This document shows positions 8,501 through 14,657 of a DNA stretch of 39,082 nt, piece by piece (positions within the stretch are counted from its first letter, which is position 1; every line of letters starts with the position of its first letter). The position numbers and the translations under genes were made by a program. Source of the DNA: Tannerella sp. Its GTDB lineage: Bacteria > Bacteroidota > Bacteroidia > Bacteroidales > Tannerellaceae. The notes beneath the pieces are model-generated. The model searched no databases. It saw only the letters and a program-made list of their open reading frames with translations, and was not told the DNA's origin. The stretch spans positions 1 through 39,082 of the forward strand of contig JAITVS010000335.1 in the NCBI GenBank assembly GCA_031285685.1, read 5' to 3'.

Positions 8501-11143
8501 AACAGTGGACGTTATATCTGTTTTGACAGTATAGAGTTTAAACAACAGCACTATATAGAAGCGGATTTGACAAAGTTACCGTTACAGGAATGCGATTCCA
8601 TATCCCGGAAATGGCTGGCGCTGAGGACAAGGATTATTCAACCCGAATATACCCATGACGGGTACACCTCTAATAGTTCGCGGAGCAGTTATTATGAACG
8701 CTCGTTAATAGTTCGCCGTGTGCCTTCGGCCAATGCAGTCAAAGGAGTTGTAAAAGATGATACTGGAGAGCCTCTTATTGGTGTATCTATCATTGTAAAA
8801 GGTACTCATTATGGAACAATCACTGATCTTGACGGTAATTTTGAGATTGAAATAGACGAAGATGAAGCGACACTGATATTCAGCTATATCGGTTATAATA
8901 CGCAGGAGGTAAGGGTTCAAAAGGGGAGCCTGGTTGATATTGTGATGGGAGAAGAGTTGAGTTTGCTTGAAGAAGTTGTGGTGGTCGGATACGGAGTACA
9001 GAAAAAATATTCCCTTACAGGTTCTATCTCTTCTATTAAAACGGATGACTTGTCTCGTTCCGGCGAAGCGCCGCAGGAAATTCCGGATGCTGATGAAGGT
9101 GACGGCGATGATGAGGACCGTGAAGCGGAAGAACGCTTATATAACGAATTATTACAATTAAACGGACTTCGGAGCAATTTTTCGGATGTAGGTTTCTGGG
9201 AGCCGCAATTAGTGACGGACAAAAAAGGAAAAGCGCAATTTACCGTCACATTTCCGGATAATATTACCCAATGGAATGCCGTTGTATATGCTATGAACCG
9301 GAAACTGAAAACAGGCACAACCCGCAAATATATTAAATCATATAAACCGTTAATGGCAGAATTGAAAAACCCGCAATTCCTTGTTGTCGGCGATTCCAGT
9401 TATTATGCTGGAAATATACGCAATTATACATACGGAGAACAGGAAATAAAAGGATTGGTAACATTTGCCGTCGGACAGGATACCGTTATGCGTAATGATA
9501 TCCGGTTTGTTTCCTCTCATCAGGATAAAATACTTGTCAGTCCGGTTGTGACGGACAGCCTGACAACAACTTATATGTTCCGCCGTGATGACGGATATAA
9601 TGACGGGGAACAGCGTACAATTCCTGTGATACGTCAGGGAACGGAAATCGCGGAAGGGACACTTGAGTTCTTGCGTAACGGTGATAAGAAAGAGGTGATG
9701 GCTAAGACCGGAGAGGAAATCCGGGTGACTGTAGCGGCAAAACAACTGGATATATATATGGATGCCGTGTCTTATCTGCACGGATATGAATATGCCTGTA
9801 ACGAACAGCTGGCTTCCAAGCTTATCGGGTTGCTGAACTATAAACTGTATACACAATATACGGGAGAAAAATTTAAGTATGATAAGAAAGTCAATCAGAT
9901 AATCAAACGTCTGACGGAAAACCAGAATGAAAATATGCTTTGGTCCTGGTGGGGGAATTCATCCGTAACTTCTTTCTGGATGTCGGCGCACATTATCAGA
10001 GCGTTGGAAATGGCCCATAAAGACGGTTATTCCGTTAATCTGAATTTCAAAAGAATAGAACAGGACTATACGGATATGAAGCGTTACCGGACTAATTCGT
10101 TATATGATCTGGATATTGTAAGTGCCTTGTCGGAAGCAGGAACAGAGCAGAATTATGAGGGAATTATAAACTTTTTCCAGAAAGAAATAGAACGACAGGA
10201 ATACATCGCTGATTCTGTTGCCCGTGAAAATAAATATACGAATACCCGCTCTTTCCTGAAAGAACGGTTGCAGTTGCTTGAGTTACGTCAGCGGCATCAG
10301 CTTGCTTATTCACCGGACAGCCTGACAAAATATTTGAGAAAAGATGTTTTAGGTGCGGTATATTGCGATGACGGAAAACAATCTTATTACTGGTATAGTG
10401 ATAATATGATGGCAACATTGATTGCGTATCGTATTGTTGATAAGGATTCTACATTGCATCACCTGAAAGAACCCATGCAGATGTATGTTCTGGGCACGAA
10501 GCGGAATTACTGGAATACCTATCAGGCATCATCGGCTGTGATGACGATTCTGCCCGATTTAATTGCAGAATCTGCAACTCCGGATATACCTGCATCCGTC
10601 TTATTATCGGGTAAGGATAATGAGTTATTGACGAAATTTCCCTATGAAGTAACCCTGATGCCGGGTGAGCATCTTGCCATTGAAAAGCAGAGCGGGATGC
10701 CGCTTATTTACTCGGCCTATAAGATGATCTATGTAACGGAAAAAAATGCAGGTGACGCTTTTAATATAAGTACGGAGCTTAGTAGCGGAGACAGGATTAC
10801 GGCAGGGGTGCCTGTGACGTTAAAGGTGACAGTAGAGGTAAAGCAGAAAAATGCAGAACATGTAATGATTGAGGTGCCGATTCCGGCGGGTTGTAGCTAC
10901 AGTTCTAAACGGCAGAATTATTATTGGGGATATGGGCGCGAAACCTACCGCGAATCGTTTAAGGAAAAAACCGTCATTTTCTGTGAGAATCTGCCGCAGG
11001 GAACATACAGCTTTGAGATAGAATTGTTACCGCGTTACACCGGACGATATACGCTTAATCCCGCCAAGGCAGAAATGATGTATTTCCCCGTGATCAACTC
11101 GAATAACGATTTGCGAAAGATAGAGATTGAAGAGCGAAAATGA
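5546..11143 (+). CDS. Alpha-2-macroglobulin-like protein with SusC-type insert
   Basis: 1865 aa from ATG 5546; TTG 5522 is in frame but rejected because of the promoter position. A signal peptide precedes cleavage near INA-Q. An MG2-type domain begins near residue 205 (DKNKYKPGETVRF), with further macroglobulin repeats to about 1040. A CarboxypepD_reg-like domain follows (about 1060-1140, KGVVKDDTGEPLIGVSI), then the SusC plug-start signature EEVVVVGYGVQKKYSLTGSI (about 1140-1160) and an acidic linker. The A2M core domain starts near 1215 (WEPQLVTDKKGKAQFTVTF). The thioester domain has CNEQ with Cys1418 and Gln1421, the CxEQ motif that forms the reactive bond. Known bacterial relatives trap proteases in the periplasm. 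The SusC-like insert suggests an outer-membrane contact (inference). Confidence 0.85.
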   Translation: MNMTTSLNKYTFALFLLLIGVGINAQQINWNDTPGETFVYEISNKEAEKLLRSDPQDSLMLKMLHTPVTSFRGVWEHEPEKGHFIFARIHKNKVYYRYAPVIPFQVFLFREYGILTLQVVDSDGEIRSDAKVRIKGLWRIFDTGIYFDKVSKTYTIDDQSEKEDRLLTVELEGFTVMFNLSKHFVNPWYGGDDYRREGPRFYSYMITDKNKYKPGETVRFKSYALSGRRRPLKEEVDIVVNGKKIKQVLPYNPGGYAGEVFLHDSLKLQLDRRYNIQISDRKGRVVANANFEYEDYELYDSRIETKLTSFNHYDPDTNRLEIKTLDANGLFLQDMKAEISIRRNAVSASFTDLLVLPDILMYKTIDLDNSGPTTVDIPSSLFGESNCSYTVYVKAYTYDNQVLMSSNSATFYKSRYNILYFTRNDTICFDFEELGRKKPVQAKIWYDNKREYKEVKLPYEEPFRQSVDSYHIQIEKPAYSSSVRTSQIGSKLDIEGGIQTDSFNVRLVNPLNLDVSWYIYQGNILIDKGSGKEFDFKYPNTNLDVTHYVELFYFLGSNEEVYRRTFIPKTEFLDVDIDLPERVYPGQKLEATVSVKDNLGKPVKGVDLTAFAYNSQLGYNVPDLPYYGPSPQYREQRTSYSISGVDPSDFNVPLDYDYWKTKAGLDTMKYYQFTYPLGKLFRHEIETPDSVTQFAPFVMKNGESVHVYVVELNGEPVYFSWTEQPQRYSFVVPDDTAMQKIAIRLHDRVVVLDSVCFTPNKKTILSMDIDSLPLEKVRYLTFASRSFTSQEQQAYNYYISRVPVLKNYDFTYLRDTLFHIIYPLYHRCLQPPKSNVLVGPVPGGKRMMQYCDSLIYRHEGGFRYEYEDNVVYKYPEQTFPSNLSFSSDTYFRNLNDFALTPSIFSQLVEKCKIETDNWRPSNILIVQNGLNLNFKIAPHQDTTGVSNMLFRDIYTDSLIFPNQIEYGTRKYGPIPVSTYDVILLYNSGRYICFDSIEFKQQHYIEADLTKLPLQECDSISRKWLALRTRIIQPEYTHDGYTSNSSRSSYYERSLIVRRVPSANAVKGVVKDDTGEPLIGVSIIVKGTHYGTITDLDGNFEIEIDEDEATLIFSYIGYNTQEVRVQKGSLVDIVMGEELSLLEEVVVVGYGVQKKYSLTGSISSIKTDDLSRSGEAPQEIPDADEGDGDDEDREAEERLYNELLQLNGLRSNFSDVGFWEPQLVTDKKGKAQFTVTFPDNITQWNAVVYAMNRKLKTGTTRKYIKSYKPLMAELKNPQFLVVGDSSYYAGNIRNYTYGEQEIKGLVTFAVGQDTVMRNDIRFVSSHQDKILVSPVVTDSLTTTYMFRRDDGYNDGEQRTIPVIRQGTEIAEGTLEFLRNGDKKEVMAKTGEEIRVTVAAKQLDIYMDAVSYLHGYEYACNEQLASKLIGLLNYKLYTQYTGEKFKYDKKVNQIIKRLTENQNENMLWSWWGNSSVTSFWMSAHIIRALEMAHKDGYSVNLNFKRIEQDYTDMKRYRTNSLYDLDIVSALSEAGTEQNYEGIINFFQKEIERQEYIADSVARENKYTNTRSFLKERLQLLELRQRHQLAYSPDSLTKYLRKDVLGAVYCDDGKQSYYWYSDNMMATLIAYRIVDKDSTLHHLKEPMQMYVLGTKRNYWNTYQASSAVMTILPDLIAESATPDIPASVLLSGKDNELLTKFPYEVTLMPGEHLAIEKQSGMPLIYSAYKMIYVTEKNAGDAFNISTELSSGDRITAGVPVTLKVTVEVKQKNAEHVMIEVPIPAGCSYSSKRQNYYWGYGRETYRESFKEKTVIFCENLPQGTYSFEIELLPRYTGRYTLNPAKAEMMYFPVINSNNDLRKIEIEERK

Positions 11144-11159
11144 TATTAAATAAATAATT

Positions 11160-11948
11160 ATGAAACAATTACTAATGTTGCTATTGGGTTTATACATGTT
11201 CACAAGCTGTACGCAATCCCGGAATTCGGAGCAGTCCAAAACAAATGAAACAAATGAAACGGACGATTTTCGGACAGATGGAAGCGGACAGAATGCCGCT
11301 TTTGATTCCTGGGAGGAGGAAGCGGAAAGAAATATTCGTTTGCGGCCTAAGTATGGAAAGGTCATAAAAACGAAAGAGCAAATTGAGGCCGATGAGGCAT
11401 TTATTCGTGAAACGCTTCAACAAAGACAATTTGCCGGAGATAGAACAAAGGCTTCTAATCAAATGGTAAAAACCGGATTTGATTATCTTTATAAAGGAGA
11501 CCTCAAAACTGCGATGTACCGTTTTAATCAAGCATATTTACTCGATAGTCTTAACTCGGATATTTATTGGGGATTCGGTGGTATTTATATGACCCTGCAG
11601 AAATATGAAGAAGCAAAAATGCAATATCTGGAAGGTTTGTCGATTAGCCCCAATAATACGCATCTATTGACGGATCTGGGCACCTATTATTCCCTGCAAT
11701 GCCAGTTACTTCAGCCGACGGATGAAATTCAGGCATTGATAAGTCTGGATTCGGCAATCATTAACTTGAAAAAATCATATGCGATTGACTCCCAAGATCC
11801 GAATACCACCTTTAAGTTGTCCACATGCTACTTGGTGCGGAGCGATTGTGATAACGCCTGGCGATATTATGAAGAGTGTGTTGCCTTAGGCGGACAACCG
11901 ATACCGGACGGATATGCCGAATACATAAAATCAAAGTGTGGAAAATAG
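11160..11948 (+). CDS. TPR-repeat lipoprotein
   Basis: 262 aa. A lipoprotein signal is clear: MKQLLMLLLGLYMFTSC, with the lipid-bearing Cys at residue 17. A charged linker (about 18-100) is followed by tetratricopeptide-type repeats at about 100-250 (YLYKGDLKTAMYRFNQAY and IYWGFGGIYMTLQKYEEA are the clearest units). It should be anchored to the outer or inner membrane facing the periplasm and act as a protein-protein adaptor. It begins 16 bp after the macroglobulin gene and is very likely co-transcribed and functionally linked to it. The client is unknown. Confidence 0.75.
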   Translation: MKQLLMLLLGLYMFTSCTQSRNSEQSKTNETNETDDFRTDGSGQNAAFDSWEEEAERNIRLRPKYGKVIKTKEQIEADEAFIRETLQQRQFAGDRTKASNQMVKTGFDYLYKGDLKTAMYRFNQAYLLDSLNSDIYWGFGGIYMTLQKYEEAKMQYLEGLSISPNNTHLLTDLGTYYSLQCQLLQPTDEIQALISLDSAIINLKKSYAIDSQDPNTTFKLSTCYLVRSDCDNAWRYYEECVALGGQPIPDGYAEYIKSKCGK

Positions 11949-11968
11949 TGACATGTTTTTCAGGTTTG

Positions 11969-12391
11969 ATGATGATAACGACGAATGAAATTATATTTTT
12001 TTTGAAAGACATTTCAAGTATCGGTGATATTAATGCAGATTCCGATATTTTCAAATTGGGGTTTGCCGGTGACGATTTTCATGAAATGATATATGATTAT
12101 GCTGCAAAATATGCTGTGGATATGACCGGTTATCTTTGGTATTTTCATGCAGATGAAGAAGGATTGTCCGGGATTGGCGGTTTGTTCTTTCCTCCGCCTT
12201 ATAAGAGGGTTGAAAGGATATCTTTAACTCCGCAATTATTGGCGGACATTGCAAATAAAGGTAAGTGGGATTTAGAATATCCGGAACATGAAATTCCGGT
12301 TAAACGTTACGATCTTATTATAAATCAGGCGCTTTTGGGATTGGTACTATTGCTGGGAATTTTGAGTATTATCGTAAGTGTTTTCGGGTAA
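11969..12391 (+). CDS. DUF1493-like protein with C-terminal membrane helix
   Basis: 140 aa from ATG 11969 (tandem ATG-ATG). A longer frame from GTG 11876 overlaps the upstream gene by 73 bp and adds Cys/Arg-rich residues, so I reject it. The N-terminal part (ITTNEIIFFLKDISSIGDI, then ADSDIFKLGFAGDDFHEMI) resembles DUF1493, a small helical fold related to acyl carrier proteins. The position of the carrier serine reads D-I-F here, so no phosphopantetheine attachment is expected. A final hydrophobic helix (about 118-139) tethers it to the membrane, which I do not know from typical DUF1493 proteins of about 110 aa. Function unknown. Confidence 0.6.
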   Translation: MMITTNEIIFFLKDISSIGDINADSDIFKLGFAGDDFHEMIYDYAAKYAVDMTGYLWYFHADEEGLSGIGGLFFPPPYKRVERISLTPQLLADIANKGKWDLEYPEHEIPVKRYDLIINQALLGLVLLLGILSIIVSVFG

Positions 12392-12454
12392 TGTGGGATC
12401 ATGTGATGTTATCGTATTTTGATAATTTATGTCCATTTGTTACTTTTGTGCGGA

Positions 12455-13516
12455 ATGTTTGAATTTTTTAATGAAATAGAATTGTATCATGCTGTATTCT
12501 TTGCTTTATTCAGCATGGGATTGGCCATTTTTCATACGGTTATATTGACGGCATTATTCGGTTTGCAATTTAAGTCATGGCTTTTTTTTGTATTGAATCC
12601 GTTACTGATTCTTACTTCGTACTTTATCTATCCGCCATTGTCAGGTTTTATTTTCATTTTTTTAGTCGCTTCCGTCTTTTTATTAGGTCTTGTGGGTATG
12701 ATTTTCAGAATGATATCAGATGCGGTTCAAAATATAAAAGAGAAAAACTCCGCGAAGAATAAACCTACCCCCTGGTGGCAGATCGTACTGGGACTTGCCG
12801 GAGGTGCAATAATCTTTGTTTCGTTTATATATGTGGGAGTTGTCGGCTTTTTTGTCCTGATTATTATCATAATCGTTTTATCTAAAATTTTGCCGAATAG
12901 TGAAAATCGTTTTTTTCGTTTACAGGGTATTTTGCCTACGGCGCCGATTCGTTCCATTCCGATGGGATTGATTGAAGTGAGCGGGAAGGTTAAATATATG
13001 GAATCTCTTGTTGCTCCTATGAAATCGAAACGATGTGCCGGTTATCGGTATATCGTTGAAAAAATTTCGACGGATAGTGATGGGGACCGGAGATATACGA
13101 CTATTACAGACGAAATGAAATGTAATCAGTTTATTCTGTATGATGAAACAGGAGAAGTAAAAGTCCGTGGAGACGGATTGGATCTGTTATACCTTGATAT
13201 GGACGAAAGATATTCATCCGGTAGTAAACGTTATACTCAATATTTGCTGAAAGAAGGGGATGAGGTTCTTCTGATAGGAAAAGTGGAAAATAACGGGAGC
13301 GACAACATCATAACGAAAGAGAGTCTGAAGAAAATATTTGCATTGGCGCCTTTGGCTGCGGTCACAAAATACAATGCATATAAGCCGCTTTTACGCTCTT
13401 TGGCAACGATGGCCGTTGTGCTGGCTTGTCTGATCGCTTTTGTTTTATTGGCAGACATAAGTGTCTCCGGCAATACGGTGGTGATCGGATGGAACAGCCG
13501 GATGAATTTATTATAA
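12455..13516 (+). CDS. GIDE-domain membrane protein
   Basis: 353 aa from ATG 12455; an in-frame TTG at 12419 would add 12 hydrophobic residues and remains possible. Several N-terminal membrane helices (about residues 10-150) are followed by a soluble domain of ~140 residues and a last helix near 320-340. The soluble part (IEVSGKVKYMESLVAPMKSK, the YRYIVEKI strand, GEVKVRGDGL, EGDEVLLIGKVE) fits the GIDE domain found in eukaryotic MUL1/MAPL E3 ligases. No RING domain is present, as is usual for bacterial members, so ligase activity should not be inferred. The gene directly precedes lemA, a pairing I regard as typical of membrane-associated regulatory clusters. Role unknown. Confidence 0.7.
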   Translation: MFEFFNEIELYHAVFFALFSMGLAIFHTVILTALFGLQFKSWLFFVLNPLLILTSYFIYPPLSGFIFIFLVASVFLLGLVGMIFRMISDAVQNIKEKNSAKNKPTPWWQIVLGLAGGAIIFVSFIYVGVVGFFVLIIIIIVLSKILPNSENRFFRLQGILPTAPIRSIPMGLIEVSGKVKYMESLVAPMKSKRCAGYRYIVEKISTDSDGDRRYTTITDEMKCNQFILYDETGEVKVRGDGLDLLYLDMDERYSSGSKRYTQYLLKEGDEVLLIGKVENNGSDNIITKESLKKIFALAPLAAVTKYNAYKPLLRSLATMAVVLACLIAFVLLADISVSGNTVVIGWNSRMNLL

Positions 13517-13540
13517 AACACTAATAAAAAGGAGTTATAT

Positions 13541-14101
13541 ATGGAAAAATTAGTAGCGATCATTATTCTTGTCATTATCGTCATTGCGTTGGTCAGTTTT
13601 TTGATAAACATTTACAACAAGTTGGTGATGTTGAATAAAAATACGGAAAAAGCGTTTGCCAATATAGATGTATTGTTGAAACAACGGGCGGACGAAATTC
13701 CTAATCTGATCACGGTGGTGAAAAAGTCAATGAGTTATGAAGAGAGCTTATTGGAAAAGCTGACAGATTTACGTACGCAGTACCTGAAAGAAACAAACCA
13801 GGATAAGCGTGTGATGTTGAGCAATGAGATTGGAAATGCATTGAAAACGGTGTTTGCCGTGAGTGAGAATTATCCTGATCTGAAAGCCAATACTTCTTTG
13901 CTGGAGTTACAGCGCAGGGTTTCGCAACTGGAAGATCATATCACGGACCGGCGGGAATATTTTAACGAAAGCGTGAACATGTATAATATCGGAATACTGG
14001 AATTTCCGAATGTGCTGTTTTCAAAAATGCTGGGATATAAGGAAAAACATATGCTGCAAATATCGGAGGTGGAGAAAGAATATCATGGAGTTCTGTTTTG
14101 A
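13541..14101 (+). CDS. lemA: LemA family protein
   Basis: 186 aa. It has the LemA layout: one N-terminal membrane helix (about 4-24) and a long four-helix bundle. The hallmark NKLVMLNKNTEKAFANIDVL and QRADEIPNLITVVKK segments lie at about 29-65, and the conserved end FNESVNMYNIGILEFPNVLF near 150-170. A good ribosome site (AAAAGGAG, about 8 bp before ATG 13541) is present, unlike most genes here. LemA proteins sit in the inner membrane with the bundle probably outside the cytoplasm; their biochemical role is unsettled. The 3' end overlaps the next gene by 17 bp. Confidence 0.9.
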   Translation: MEKLVAIIILVIIVIALVSFLINIYNKLVMLNKNTEKAFANIDVLLKQRADEIPNLITVVKKSMSYEESLLEKLTDLRTQYLKETNQDKRVMLSNEIGNALKTVFAVSENYPDLKANTSLLELQRRVSQLEDHITDRREYFNESVNMYNIGILEFPNVLFSKMLGYKEKHMLQISEVEKEYHGVLF

Positions 14102-14465
14102 GATGCCGGATTGGCTGGAACCCTTTATGGAGAATCCCATGTTTATTGTTGCATGGGCGGCTTTCGGAATGCCTCTTTTTATGATGGCACTTCTGTTTGT
14201 TGTTCATTGGATATTTGGAATAGTTAGTTCGGAACTTCGGGAAAACATATTAATAATATTGGCGACAGCTTTGATTATTACCTGGCTGGCAGGCTTTATC
14301 CTGATGATATTGATGCTTTTTGGCGGAGTTCATCCGGTTAAAATGATTATTTGCTGGATCTTGTTACTGACCGTCGCATTGATATTTTGTTCTGTTGAAA
14401 ACCAGTTGATCCGGAAATGGATAAACAACATGTCGGAAAAACCCTTCGGTAGGAAAAAAAGTTAA
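14085..14465 (+). CDS. Small membrane protein following lemA
   Basis: 126 aa from ATG 14085, which overlaps the end of lemA by 17 bp and has GGAGGTGGAG upstream. The longer in-frame start at 14010 lies deep inside lemA and adds a Cys/Arg-rich segment, so it is rejected. Three hydrophobic helices (about 17-43, 54-78 and 84-103) are followed by a basic tail (RKWINNMSEKPFGRKKS). No family is recognised. The overlap implies translational coupling to LemA, so it may be a membrane partner of it. It is the last gene before a 192-bp gap, in which I find no clear promoter or terminator. Confidence 0.6.
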   Translation: MEFCFEMPDWLEPFMENPMFIVAWAAFGMPLFMMALLFVVHWIFGIVSSELRENILIILATALIITWLAGFILMILMLFGGVHPVKMIICWILLLTVALIFCSVENQLIRKWINNMSEKPFGRKKS

Positions 14466-14657
14466 CTCGAGAATGTGGATCCCGATACGGATCAATCTGT
14501 CACGAAATTACTAAACTGCGATTTACGGAAAATACGGATTTACATACAGGAAAGGAATATTGCTTTTAAATGAAAGCATAGATAAAAGTTGATTTGTTAT
14601 ATGGAATTTAACAAAGTCTCCACTCTATATAAAAAAAGCTGTTAAAAACTTTCATGT

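Noticed and set aside
12455..13516. Bacterial ubiquitin ligase
   Set aside because: The domain resembles GIDE of MUL1, but no RING finger and no ubiquitin-like or E2 gene is present nearby.
14466..14657. Promoter or terminator in the gap before the barrel gene
   Set aside because: No element close to consensus and no stable hairpin was found; it may still hold a non-consensus promoter.
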